Origin: Chitinophagaceae bacterium
GTDB lineage: Bacteria > Bacteroidota > Bacteroidia > Chitinophagales > Chitinophagaceae
Assembly (NCBI GenBank): GCA_014379345.1
Contig: JACMLY010000095.1
Span: 1 to 64,000, forward strand
Direction: 5' to 3'
Length of the DNA: 64,000 nt
Shown here: in pieces, positions 9,727 through 18,454 of the stretch
How positions within the stretch are numbered: position 1 is the stretch's first letter
How the letters are laid out: every line of letters starts with the position of its first letter
The notes under the pieces: model-generated
Told to the model about the DNA's origin: nothing
Databases searched by the model: none
What the model saw: the letters and a program-made list of their open reading frames with translations, nothing else
Program-made: the position numbers and the translations under genes

Positions 9727-10165
9727 CAGCAATCATATTTCGGCTGCCCCACTCGACCCGGTTGCTTTGATAAGCCTTGCACATCATCCCAAAGCAGGCG
9801 CGATAGTGCTGTTTAGTGGAGAGGTCCGCGATAGTAATCTGGGTAAACAGGTGACCCATCTCGAATATGAGGCGCATGTTTCAATGGCCTCAAAAATGAT
9901 AGCAGCAATTCTTAAAGAAGCTACTTCAAGATGGTACTTAAACATTGCTATCGCTCAGCATAGAACAGGAAAACTGGAAGTGGGAGAAAGCGCAGTGATC
10001 GTTGTTACAGGCTCTGCCCACCGCAAAGAAGCGTACGCCGCCAACCGTTTTATTATTGATAAAATAAAGCATGAAGTGCCCATTTGGAAATGTGAATATT
10101 TGGCTGATGGAACAAAAGAATGGGGGGGAAATTGTAATTGTGGTGTGGTGAATGGTGAATGGTGA
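9686..10165 (+). CDS. moaE: Molybdopterin synthase large subunit MoaE
   Basis: The catalytic subunit that joins MoaD to make molybdopterin. Family residues seen: SGEVRD near residue 46, LEYEAH, HRxGxLxVGE (in AQHRTGKLEVGES), AHRKEAY, and PIWKCEYLADGTKEW, which keeps the WK lysine. ATG at 9686 overlaps moaD by 41 bases. No later ATG precedes the conserved core, although TTG at 9695 is possible. The last residues (VVNGEW) come from a GAATGGT-type repeat that begins at the gene's 3' end, so the original C-terminus was probably slightly different. About 159 residues, slightly long because of both ends. Confidence 0.92.
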   Translation: MIPLQSYHPVAEDSSNHISAAPLDPVALISLAHHPKAGAIVLFSGEVRDSNLGKQVTHLEYEAHVSMASKMIAAILKEATSRWYLNIAIAQHRTGKLEVGESAVIVVTGSAHRKEAYAANRFIIDKIKHEVPIWKCEYLADGTKEWGGNCNCGVVNGEW

Positions 10166-10265
10166 ATGGTGAGTGGTGAATAAAGCATTATTGATATGAA
10201 CATTGTATCCATATCCAGTATCCAGTATCCAGTATCCAGAATCCAGAATCTAGCACCCAGCATCC
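10140..10265 (+). repeat. Two short tandem repeat tracts after moaE
   Basis: First tract, about 10140-10185: repeats of a 7-base unit GAATGGT/GAGTGGT, the first copies of which encode the end of MoaE. Second tract, about 10205-10262: about nine degenerate copies of a 7-base unit ATCCAGT (variants ATCCAGA, ATCTAGC, ACCCAGC). Between them lies about 20 bases without repeats. There are no unique spacers of constant length, so this is not a CRISPR array. Function is unknown. The unit number would be expected to vary by strand slippage. Confidence 0.75.
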
Positions 10266-10288
10266 TGTATTCTAATTTTCAAAAGCTC

Positions 10289-10584
10289 ATGAAGCCTGTT
10301 ATCACAATCGAATATTGCCCCAGATGCGGCTGGCTGTTAAGAGCTGCCTATATGGCCCAGGAGTTGCTTACGACTTTTAATGATGATCTCAGGAGCGTCA
10401 CTTTACAGCCTGCCGAAACCTCAGGGGCCATTTATATTTCTATTGATAACGAGATCATATTCAACCGAAAGGAGGTAGGATATTTCCCGGAAATTAAAAC
10501 GATCAAGCAACTGTAAGGGACAAAGTAAACCCTGGGAAAAGCTTAGGCCACGCCGATAGAAATAAATTGTCCGATACAATGTAA
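10289..10584 (+). pseudogene. SelT/SelW/SelH-family thioredoxin-like protein with a -1 frameshift
   Basis: The start is ATG at 10289 (MKPVITIEYCPRCGWLLRAA), with the CxxC redox motif that replaces CxxU of selenoprotein W relatives. The frame stops at TAA 10514-10516 after IKQL, giving only 75 residues. Reading on from base 10513 in the -1 frame gives VRDKVNPGKSLGHAD, which is the conserved C-terminal tail of bacterial SelW-like proteins, and then ends at TAA 10582-10584, five bases before mobA. One base has thus been lost, or misread, near 10513, or the ribosome slips there. I see no classical slippery heptamer. A stand-alone 75-residue product (10289-10516) would lack the tail. Role of the family: thiol redox, exact substrate unknown. 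Confidence 0.75.
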
Positions 10585-10589
10585 AAAAA

Positions 10590-11186
10590 ATGGAAAATAT
10601 TGCTGGTATTGTGCTATGCGGCGGCGAAAGCAAGCGAATGGGTTCCGATAAAGGGCTTTTGGAGCGTGATGGAAAAAAATGGGTTCAACTGGTGGCTGAT
10701 AAGCTGGGTTTTCTCAACATCCCTGTTATTATTTCGATCAATGAACACCAGCTCGAATTATATAGCGAGCTATTTCCAGTAAATCAGCTGATTATTGATG
10801 ATATTGATGTTAGAGGCCCCTTAAGAGGATTGTTGAGTGCATTCCAGAAATATCCTGAGCAGGATTTTCTGCTGATGGCCTGTGACCTGGTAGATATGGA
10901 TGAGATAACGCTCAGAAATCTTTTAGATCATTACACGTCAAAAAAAGAATTTGATTTTTTTGTATATCATGAAGACCATGCGGAACCTTTCTGTGCAATT
11001 TATACTGCACGTGGACTTAAACCGGTACTTGAAAAAGCCAGGCTCCATTCTTTAGAAAAATTTAGTTTCCAGAACATACTCGATGAAGGAAATACACTAA
11101 GGATTCCGATCACTCAAAAATCTTCCTTCCTGAACTACAATACAATTCCCGGTCATCATCAGGAATCAGGACAAGAGAAAAATTAG
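10590..11186 (+). CDS. mobA: Molybdenum cofactor guanylyltransferase MobA
   Basis: A 198-residue nucleotidyltransferase that transfers GMP from GTP to molybdopterin to make the MGD form used by DMSO-reductase-family enzymes such as the nitrate reductase of this block. The nucleotide-binding signature LCGGESKRMGSDKG is near residues 9-22. MACDLVDMD near residue 96 is the metal-binding loop, where the family usually has D(M/L)P. It is the last gene of the + strand block, starting five bases after the restored SelW-like frame, and is followed by a hairpin. Confidence 0.92.
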   Translation: MENIAGIVLCGGESKRMGSDKGLLERDGKKWVQLVADKLGFLNIPVIISINEHQLELYSELFPVNQLIIDDIDVRGPLRGLLSAFQKYPEQDFLLMACDLVDMDEITLRNLLDHYTSKKEFDFFVYHEDHAEPFCAIYTARGLKPVLEKARLHSLEKFSFQNILDEGNTLRIPITQKSSFLNYNTIPGHHQESGQEKN

Positions 11187-11223
11187 AAAAGATGACAGGA
11201 AAGATCATAATTGAATGTCGTGC

Positions 11224-11283
11224 CTTAGTGCCTTAGTGGCAAAAAACATTTAACAAAGTTATTGTTGCCACGAAGGCACTAAG
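11224..11283. terminator. 19-bp inverted repeat between convergent mobA and PorP genes
   Basis: Left arm 11224-11242 and right arm 11265-11283 are reverse complements with one mismatch in 19 bases, separated by 22 bases. It lies between the ends of mobA (+) and the PorP-like gene (-), so it can stop transcription from both sides. The arm itself contains the short direct repeat CTTAGTGC/CTTAGTGG. There is no long T run, so intrinsic termination is plausible rather than certain. Confidence 0.65.
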
Positions 11284-11331
11284 TTTTGAATTGATTGTAT
11301 TCTCCCCATAATTACAAATGAAAGTCCGGAA

Positions 11332-12468
11332 TCAGTTTCTGAATGAAGGGCAAAAGGATTGTCTTCTGTTACCATTATATTCGGAGTACAGGCCGTGATA
11401 AATCAAGCCGAATTCATAGGCTCCGCGTGAGTTATTAAATTGTTTTAGAGGAGATGTTGTTGCATCATAGGTAAAAGAGAGCCTGACATTCTTCCATTCA
11501 AATCCGATCATAGGGATTAGCGCATCGCCGGGACGATAATACAGGCCACCCGTCAGCAGGGTTTCTCCATCACCCGACAGATTGTATTGAATATTTCCCC
11601 CGCCAACTATCTCGGAAGACTTTGCCTGTGTAGTAAAATAGGCCATCGGATTGATGATCACCATGTCGCTCATTTTTATACTTGCATTTGCAAAGGCAGT
11701 ATACCTTGGAGAAATGCGATCGTCTATACCAGGATCGGTTGCCGAAAAAAATGATTCTCTGGGCCTGTTGAGGTGATGGGCCGACACACCTCCATTGAGA
11801 TAAAGATCCTGGGTTGGGAAAAATGCATAGTTAATTCCTGCCTGAACATCAAAGTAATTGATATTGGGGTTATCGATCACCACACTGGTCGGTAAATTAT
11901 GGTCGAAAAATTTTCCATCAAACTGATCAGGAAATTTCAGATCGGCAGTCGATATCCTTTTATTCGCCCAGCCTAAATTAAATCCTGCAGACAACAAATG
12001 TGCCTCGCCAACCATCTGGTGATATGCAATCGATCCATATACCTTGGTAGATGTTAGTTGACCCGATCCGGCAACATCGCGAAGGATCACGCCGCCTACA
12101 CCAACCCATCCGCTTTCAATTCTGTCGCGGAACATTTGCGCATCTCCCCAAATACTCATTGTTTTATAAGGAACACTCATAATGCTGGACCATTGATTCC
12201 GGTAATTGGCGCCCAGCCGGTAATCTGCATCAGGAATAAATCCTGTATTTGCAGGATTCGTCGTTAGCGGAGTGTTGAACCATTGTGAAAAATGAAGATC
12301 CTGCGAATAATTATCCTGAAATAAAAATAAGGTCAGAAATAGTACAACGAATTGTTTCGGGAATATAAAAATTTTTGTTGAAGTTCTACTTTCACTCCCG
12401 TTCTTGAAAGTTTCGCATGCTGCGGCACTTATCAATCTGTTTAACGGTATCATATTTATTTCTGCCAT
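11332..12468 (-). CDS. PorP/SprF-family type IX secretion membrane protein
   Basis: A 378-residue outer-membrane beta-barrel protein. After a long N-terminus there is a signal segment (FVVLFLTLFLF, then SQ) followed by the family opening DLHFSQWFNTPLTTNPANTG and later YRNQW. It ends in a barrel strand series. PorP/SprF proteins help secrete or anchor one partner adhesin with a type B C-terminal domain through T9SS. The PKD adhesin gene lies directly upstream on the same strand (98-base gap), giving a SprB/SprF-like pair. The first about 35 residues before the signal segment are unusual; Met codons at residues 1 and 6 are the only ATG starts available, so a non-ATG start nearer the signal peptide is possible. 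Confidence 0.85.
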   Translation of the reverse strand: MAEINMIPLNRLISAAACETFKNGSESRTSTKIFIFPKQFVVLFLTLFLFQDNYSQDLHFSQWFNTPLTTNPANTGFIPDADYRLGANYRNQWSSIMSVPYKTMSIWGDAQMFRDRIESGWVGVGGVILRDVAGSGQLTSTKVYGSIAYHQMVGEAHLLSAGFNLGWANKRISTADLKFPDQFDGKFFDHNLPTSVVIDNPNINYFDVQAGINYAFFPTQDLYLNGGVSAHHLNRPRESFFSATDPGIDDRISPRYTAFANASIKMSDMVIINPMAYFTTQAKSSEIVGGGNIQYNLSGDGETLLTGGLYYRPGDALIPMIGFEWKNVRLSFTYDATTSPLKQFNNSRGAYEFGLIYHGLYSEYNGNRRQSFCPSFRN

Positions 12469-12565
12469 CGATTTAAGTTTAATTGTTCAAGCAATCATGT
12501 TAACAGCAGTTTTTAGTTTTAGCGTAATATAGCCTGATGCAAATAACAAACCATCAGCGATATTG

Positions 12566-15500
12566 CTACCGTATCAATGTAATATCGCCTGTCTTGCGTG
12601 TTTTGGTCTTATCCGAAAATTCAACATCAAGCGTATAGGCATATACATCCATTGGTTGTAATTGTCCTTTATAAGTTCCATCCCAGCCGATCCTTCGGTC
12701 ACCGGATTCAAAAACCAGTTGCCCCCAGCGATTATAGATCCGCCAGCTCATACGTGCGATGCCAAAGCCTTCCACTCTTACAATACTATTTCTCCCAAAT
12801 TTTCCGGGAGTAAAAGCATTCGGTACATCAAGCAACGGAACAATATTCGCATCAACCGGTTTACAAATTGTATCGGTGCAGCCAAACTGGTTAAAAGTAA
12901 TCAGACATGCCTGGTAAGTGCCTGTTGCATTATATTGATGCAAAACAGTGTCCATGGTGGTCTTGATGGTGGAATCACCATCACCAAATAGCCATTTATA
13001 TCGAACCCCACCGATAGAGAGGTTAGTAAAAATAGTCGGTTTGTTCTCCTGTGGCGGAATGGGCGCATGTGAAAAATCGGCGGTAGGTCTTGAGCTGACT
13101 GTAATTGTTTTCTGCGTTGAGTCAATGATATTACATGTACCTGAATCAATAGCGATCAATCTTATGGTGTACGTGCCGATGTTCGCGTATAGGTGATTTG
13201 GATTGACAGCGGTAGATGTAGTACCATCTCCAAAATCCCAGAAAAATTGCTGTCCTGCAAGTGATGTATTGTTGAAATGGGCATCATACGGAGCACAACC
13301 ACCCGGAGGCGTTTCAAACTGTGCATCCACCAATGGAGCAATTCTCAGGTCTCTTTCAATTGAATCCGGGGCATTGCAATAATTCGTATCCGTGAGGATC
13401 AGTCTTACTTTGTATGTTCCGGGTGATGTGTAATTATGGTTGACGGGACCAGGGCCTGCAGTGATGCGCGGACTTCCATCACCAAAACTCCAGGTAAAGC
13501 TGGCTCCGCTAAATGGTTTGCCCGGAGGAGCTACTGAAAGATTATCGAACCTGTACGACAATGACTGGCAGGGCGGCAATTTAACAGGATTAAAATTCAG
13601 CGTTGCCTGGTCGTCTCTTACTCGTATCGTGATAAACGCGGTATCCCGCACATTGCAGGTATTCGAATCGATCGCTATCAATCTTACTCTGTAGTTCCCT
13701 ACAGCATTGTAGGTGTGAGTCGTTTCAAAATTGGTGGTGGCAAAATCCGGAGATCCATCGCCAAAATTCCACTCATAGCTCTTTGCATTGCGAACAGTAT
13801 CCCGCAGGGTGACAGTAAATGGTACGCAACCAATACTATCAACAGCGCCATTAAAAAAAGACCTGGGTCCTGCTGCAACACCGGCAAAATTAAAAGCAAT
13901 TTTCACAGCTGCCAGGTTACAGCCACCGGAAGATCCATTTACCGGACCCACTACGCCAGGCGTTGTAGGAAAAGTTGCTCCCCCGCTGCAATTGGCACAT
14001 ATGGCCTGATAAATAACTCCCTGCTGGTCGTACCGGCTCGTTCCTCCATCCACATGTTCTCCATATCCTCCGTCCTGACCAAAGAAACTTCCATATAGTA
14101 ACCCTGAAGCATTTTTTTGGATCACTATAAAATAAAAATCCCGGTCGTCTGTAAAAGCTTTTATTGCATCGGTGGTGGTTGGCATTCCTGCTAAACTGGC
14201 GCCATCATATTCTACGTTTGCATTACCACTACCGCCTCCGCTGCCTCCCCAGCCCGAGATATAGACATTCTCACAACGATCCACCAGGAATGCAACCGGC
14301 GATATATTTGGCTGTGCCGAACCATTACCGAATACTGTTGAATAGATATAAGCCGACAGATCAGGTTGTAATTTTGCTACGAATTGTTTTGAATTTGCAT
14401 TGATGAAAGAAGGGCTGCCGGCAATTGTCCATGCACCACGTGTAATTCCCATTACATAGGGAAATCCACGCCTGTCGAATTGGATCCCGTAAACAATATC
14501 GACTGCACCTGTTCCTAAATAGGTTGTTTTTAAAACCGAAGTGCCGTCATTGGTAATAATGGTAACATATCCATCTATTGCTCCCGAGTTGGAGCCCTGG
14601 ATCGTGCCACCCGTATTTCCCATCAGGTTGTTACTTGCCGTTGCTCCGGCAACATATAGATTGCCGTTTCCGGGATTCATTGCTAATACGAAAGCACCAT
14701 CATCCTCAGAACCTCCGATATAGTTGGTCCACAAAACCGAGTTACAGGACGGGTTGATCTTCATTACAATTCCATCCTGTTTTCCGCCAATTGTCTGATC
14801 AAAGCCTGCACCTATTTTTGGAAAATCAGCGGAAGATGTTTGTGCCGCTACATATATGTTATTGGATCCATCGAGAATTACTTCGCTCCTTGAATCATCT
14901 CCGTAATTTCTGATCAGGGAATTGATGACATGTTTGGTGTCTTCCTGTTGATCCTGAATGTTTACCCCGTCTACTCCGCTGCCACCTATTCTAAGCGACC
15001 CAATGATGGCATTTCCGCTGGCCGTTAGTTTTGTAGCCACAATATCAGCGCCTCCACCCGGACCAACCAAAGATCCGGGATAATTGGCTGAATAAGAACG
15101 GCCCATCACCACCAGGTTTCCCTGCGGATCTGAAAAAAGACTATGTGGATAGTCATTGTCGGAACCACCCAGATAGGTAGCGTACAGCCTTTGTGTACCG
15201 GTAGTATTGAATTTCATGATACCAATGTCTTTTCCTCCCTGGGTTCCCGTCCCTCCCTGAAAACTCGTTTTAAAAGCGCCGGGGGTTGTCGGGAATCCCT
15301 GGCCAAATACGATACCCCCCGAATAAAAACTTCCATCGGGTGCCGGAGTGGCAGTAAAGCCAAACTGGTTTGCAGTACTGCCGGTAAAGGAAGAAAATAT
15401 CAGGATTGGATCAATAATCAGGGTGGCATCTTTTGAATAATCTTTTACTGAGAATTTTACCGTGTTATCACCGGCCAATTGATAGTTGCATTCCACTTCT

Positions 15501-16195
15501 TTTCTCCCCTTTATATTATCAAACTGGAAAGAATATGGATACAATTCTTTGACATCACCTACAGATGTTTTGACAACCAGCTCATTATTCCTAATCGATA
15601 ATTTGTCGACCCCCGTGTACCGTAGTGTAATTTTATTCACATCGCCACCCGGACGAACAATCAGGTCATATTTGAGCCTGCCATTCTCTGAATAATATCG
15701 GACATCGATATTGGGGTAAATATCCTTGTACAAAAGCGCCTGGAAAACCCGGGCATGGCTTGCCCATTTTGCAGGATCGTTACCAATAAAATAATTTGTA
15801 TAGAAAGATTGTTCTTTATCAGGGACGATCTGCGCATTTTCATTGCCTCCCTGAAATTCGACCCTATATGAATGAGATCTTAAAACTCCCGGCTCAGATC
15901 CTGAATTGACAGGTGATGTAACCATCTTCGACTCATCCCGGGCGCCTTTATTTGTCCCGGCCGGAGTAGTTGTATGATCCCCTCCTCTTATGCTTATCAG
16001 ATCCGTAGGATGGTGAAGAAGGACAGTAAACCCTTTTTTCTGAAGAAAGAAAGCCCCTGTAGACAGCTCTCCTTTAAATTTGATCTGGTTATCCCACTGC
16101 CCCTTATTTTCAACAAATTCAAAATTGCTTTGTGCGGCAATTCGTAGGGTGGTAAGTATTAGGAGGCCAAGTATTATAAAATTTTTCCTGCCCAA
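12566..16195 (-). CDS. Secreted PKD-domain protein with T9SS type B sorting tail
   Basis: A 1209-residue secreted protein. Signal peptide MGRKNFIILGLLILTTLRIAAQ. The next part (FEFVENKGQWDNQIKFKGEL) is the DUF7948-type N-terminus, followed by SBBP-like beta-propeller repeats over about 260-720 (LYATYLGGSDND, LWTNYIGGSEDD). Four PKD domains then span about 760-1115, marked by WNFGDGSP, WSFGDGSP, WDFGDGTT and WLFGDGDS. The C-terminus, VPNAFTPGKF through NRWGQLVFES to TGDITLIR, is the gliding-motility-associated type B domain that routes proteins through T9SS. It is likely surface-exposed or released. The PorP/SprF gene just downstream is the probable dedicated partner. Ligand unknown. Confidence 0.9.
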   Translation of the reverse strand: MGRKNFIILGLLILTTLRIAAQSNFEFVENKGQWDNQIKFKGELSTGAFFLQKKGFTVLLHHPTDLISIRGGDHTTTPAGTNKGARDESKMVTSPVNSGSEPGVLRSHSYRVEFQGGNENAQIVPDKEQSFYTNYFIGNDPAKWASHARVFQALLYKDIYPNIDVRYYSENGRLKYDLIVRPGGDVNKITLRYTGVDKLSIRNNELVVKTSVGDVKELYPYSFQFDNIKGRKEVECNYQLAGDNTVKFSVKDYSKDATLIIDPILIFSSFTGSTANQFGFTATPAPDGSFYSGGIVFGQGFPTTPGAFKTSFQGGTGTQGGKDIGIMKFNTTGTQRLYATYLGGSDNDYPHSLFSDPQGNLVVMGRSYSANYPGSLVGPGGGADIVATKLTASGNAIIGSLRIGGSGVDGVNIQDQQEDTKHVINSLIRNYGDDSRSEVILDGSNNIYVAAQTSSADFPKIGAGFDQTIGGKQDGIVMKINPSCNSVLWTNYIGGSEDDGAFVLAMNPGNGNLYVAGATASNNLMGNTGGTIQGSNSGAIDGYVTIITNDGTSVLKTTYLGTGAVDIVYGIQFDRRGFPYVMGITRGAWTIAGSPSFINANSKQFVAKLQPDLSAYIYSTVFGNGSAQPNISPVAFLVDRCENVYISGWGGSGGGSGNANVEYDGASLAGMPTTTDAIKAFTDDRDFYFIVIQKNASGLLYGSFFGQDGGYGEHVDGGTSRYDQQGVIYQAICANCSGGATFPTTPGVVGPVNGSSGGCNLAAVKIAFNFAGVAAGPRSFFNGAVDSIGCVPFTVTLRDTVRNAKSYEWNFGDGSPDFATTNFETTHTYNAVGNYRVRLIAIDSNTCNVRDTAFITIRVRDDQATLNFNPVKLPPCQSLSYRFDNLSVAPPGKPFSGASFTWSFGDGSPRITAGPGPVNHNYTSPGTYKVRLILTDTNYCNAPDSIERDLRIAPLVDAQFETPPGGCAPYDAHFNNTSLAGQQFFWDFGDGTTSTAVNPNHLYANIGTYTIRLIAIDSGTCNIIDSTQKTITVSSRPTADFSHAPIPPQENKPTIFTNLSIGGVRYKWLFGDGDSTIKTTMDTVLHQYNATGTYQACLITFNQFGCTDTICKPVDANIVPLLDVPNAFTPGKFGRNSIVRVEGFGIARMSWRIYNRWGQLVFESGDRRIGWDGTYKGQLQPMDVYAYTLDVEFSDKTKTRKTGDITLIR

Positions 16196-16440
16196 AAATT
16201 TCTTTTTTACAAATTACTTAATAAGAACGGTTTTTTAAATCAAATCTTGTACGACGCAGTTGGCTGGAAGGGAGATAGATACGGCTATCTGCTCAATTTT
16301 CAATAAATACGGATTAACAAACTAAAACGTTTGCCAACACCAATATTAATTTAACCTCCGTTAAGAATAATCTAAAACTTGTCCTGACGCACTGCCGCCT
16401 CCCGACTTTAGTGAAAGGTTAATATTTTTATGATAAAATT

Positions 16441-16471
16441 TTTGGTATATGGAATAATGTTTCTACTTTAG
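16441..16471 (+). promoter_or_regulatory. Bacteroidota-type promoter in the 16196-16690 intergenic region
   Basis: TTTG at 16441-16444, 19 bases, then TACTTTAG at 16464-16471, close to the Bacteroidota housekeeping consensus TTTG-N19-TAnnTTTG with one mismatch. It points towards the receiver gene at 16691 and would leave a leader of about 210 bases, long enough to hold regulation. Apart from this, the 495-base divergent region is AT-rich and shows no gene; the region next to 16196 must also drive the PKD gene on the other strand. Confidence 0.5.
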
Positions 16472-16690
16472 CCCCATATTCTGAATAACATCGGAATATC
16501 CTCTGAAAAACCCTCGGGTAACGAATAGTAGCGTATTCCCAATATCTTATCATTCCTATAACATCCCAGGAAGAAAAACTACCTCCAAAGTCCATTGAGT
16601 AAAGCTCATTTGTTACTCCAATATCAAATTGAGATATCTATTAATATTCCTTTGAAAAATTAAGTTTTTCATGAACTTAATTTTTTATTA

Positions 16691-17092
16691 ATGAAACAAA
16701 CAATTCTTGTCATTAATGATAGTAAGGCTATCCGTTTCTTATTGCAAACGATCTTAAGCAAAAAATACAATGTAATATCCTTTCCGGATGGCTGTAGCAC
16801 TATGCAATGGCTTCTCCGGAAAAATATTCCGCAGTTAATAATTGCTGACCCGCAATTACCAGACTGCGAAAATTGGGAACTTATTTCCAATCTTCACAGC
16901 AGTGGTCTTTATGGGGGTATTCCGGTGATCGTGCTTTCTAATTTATCTGAGGAAGAAATGATCGTTAGGTGTACTGAATATACCAATGTAATTAGGAGCT
17001 TTTCTCAGCCATTTAATCCGCTTGAACTGTTAGAAGTCGTCGAAAATATGGTATTGGCAAAAATGCCGAGCGCAACAATGTTACCCGTTTAA
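16691..17092 (+). CDS. Stand-alone response-regulator receiver protein, atypical
   Basis: A 133-residue single-domain receiver with no output domain. The fold order is recognisable: ILVIND at the start, phospho-acceptor D53 in LIIADPQLP, S83 in VIVLSN, and FSQPFNPLEL at the end. The conserved lysine of the usual KPF motif is replaced by Gln (Q106), and the acidic pair is reduced to N9-D10. Phosphorylation-driven switching may be weakened or altered. The sugar transferase gene starts 18 bases downstream, so the two are probably co-transcribed and the protein may control polysaccharide synthesis. The cognate kinase is not nearby. Confidence 0.8.
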   Translation: MKQTILVINDSKAIRFLLQTILSKKYNVISFPDGCSTMQWLLRKNIPQLIIADPQLPDCENWELISNLHSSGLYGGIPVIVLSNLSEEEMIVRCTEYTNVIRSFSQPFNPLELLEVVENMVLAKMPSATMLPV

Positions 17093-17110
17093 TCCCTAAA
17101 CCTCCCTAGA

Positions 17111-18268
17111 ATGAAATCGCAAGTTTTTATTGACCCTAAACCTGAAAAACGGAAACTCAAATACTACTCACTGCCTGCAGAACCGAAAAAAAAGGAAGTT
17201 AAGCCCAAAGAATTCTTTTTTATCGGTACTGACAAAAAGGTTATTGCCATATTGCTGGCCAATTTCGATTCCGGTTTTTGTTCTGAAGACCTGCAAAAAG
17301 GTTCACAGATCATAAATATGCTTATTGCCCGCCAGATCAGTTTGCCGGATGTGATCATTATACAGGAGGGATTCAGATCAGAAGATGTAAACAGCTTTTT
17401 CATTAACCTTCAGCCAAAGGTGCAGTCGATCCCCGTCATCATTGAAGGTGCCAACACCTCGCCCATTTTATTGCAGCAATATAAAAATAACCGGTTTATT
17501 GATGATGTATTCAGCCTCAACGAGAATAGCGTAAACCAATTCATCAAAAAAATTGGCTTTCTGAAAAAAATGAAAGCTTCAATGCCCGCAAACAACACTT
17601 CTCCCGTAAATTTTCCTATTGACAAAAAAGAGGGCGACTTTAAAAGCCTCACAAAAAAGCTTTTCGATATAGTTGTTTCCATCATTGCAATCATTGTGTT
17701 GTTGCCTGTTTTCCTGTTAATAGCAGCCATTATCAAATTAGAGTCGAGAGGACCGGTCTTGTATTGTTCGCCACGGGTTGGCAGAGGGTACAAAGTGTTT
17801 AATTTTTATAAGTTCAGAACAATGGAAGTTGGTGCCGACCGGAAAGTGAATGATCTGTATCACCTGAACCAATATGCAACAGATGCTGATAAAAAAAGCC
17901 CCCTGTTTTTTAAGGTAACAAATGATCCAAGGGTGACAAAGATTGGCAACTTTTTACGCAATACAAGTCTGGATGAATTGCCTCAGCTTTTTAATGTTCT
18001 TAAGGGAGACATGTCCATTGTAGGCAACCGTCCTTTACCTTTATACGAAGCAGAAACGCTTACAACAGACGCATGGGCAAAACGTTTCCTGGCGCCCGCC
18101 GGCATCACTGGATTGTGGCAGATCCGTAAAAAAGGAAATAAGAATATGTCAATCGAGGAAAGAATTCATCTGGATATCGACTATGCCGACAAGCACAACT
18201 TCGCATACGATCTCTGGATCATCGCCAATACTCCCACCGCACTATTGCAGAAAGAAGAGACTGTATAA
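17111..18268 (+). CDS. Sugar transferase (phosphoglycosyl transferase) with receiver-like N-terminus
   Basis: A 385-residue protein. Residues about 180-385 are a bacterial sugar transferase (PF02397) that moves a sugar phosphate from a nucleotide sugar to undecaprenyl phosphate, starting exopolysaccharide or O-antigen synthesis. Seen: one membrane segment about 187-212, KFRTM, the catalytic Asp-Glu pair D288-E289 in SLDELPQLFNVLKGDMS, then VGNRPLP and APAGITGLWQ. Residues about 35-165 are soluble and have alternating strands and helices like a receiver (FFFIGTDKKV, PDVIIIQEGF, IPVIIEGA) but no phospho-acceptor Asp where expected. No glycosyltransferase cluster follows, which is unusual for an initiating enzyme. 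Confidence 0.88.
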   Translation: MKSQVFIDPKPEKRKLKYYSLPAEPKKKEVKPKEFFFIGTDKKVIAILLANFDSGFCSEDLQKGSQIINMLIARQISLPDVIIIQEGFRSEDVNSFFINLQPKVQSIPVIIEGANTSPILLQQYKNNRFIDDVFSLNENSVNQFIKKIGFLKKMKASMPANNTSPVNFPIDKKEGDFKSLTKKLFDIVVSIIAIIVLLPVFLLIAAIIKLESRGPVLYCSPRVGRGYKVFNFYKFRTMEVGADRKVNDLYHLNQYATDADKKSPLFFKVTNDPRVTKIGNFLRNTSLDELPQLFNVLKGDMSIVGNRPLPLYEAETLTTDAWAKRFLAPAGITGLWQIRKKGNKNMSIEERIHLDIDYADKHNFAYDLWIIANTPTALLQKEETV

Positions 18269-18454
18269 TCTCCGGGTATTATTTAATTGTATTTATTTTT
18301 TGAAACATAAGGATAGACTTAATCGTGACCGCCTGGTAACGCCGGGCCAGCCTTTGTTTCGGTTATTCCATCTACGCGTTGTTATTGACGATGTGAATTA
18401 AACGCATCGGAGAGAGTTTATTACTTATTCTCCCGATTCTTCTTTCTCTTATTT

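Noticed and set aside
10205-10262. Possible CRISPR array from regularly spaced ATCCAGT units
   Set aside because: Units are only 7 bases and contiguous, with no unique spacers and no cas genes nearby.
18269-18454. tRNA or small RNA in the gap before recG
   Set aside because: No cloverleaf, TPsiC-like arm or strong hairpin was found.
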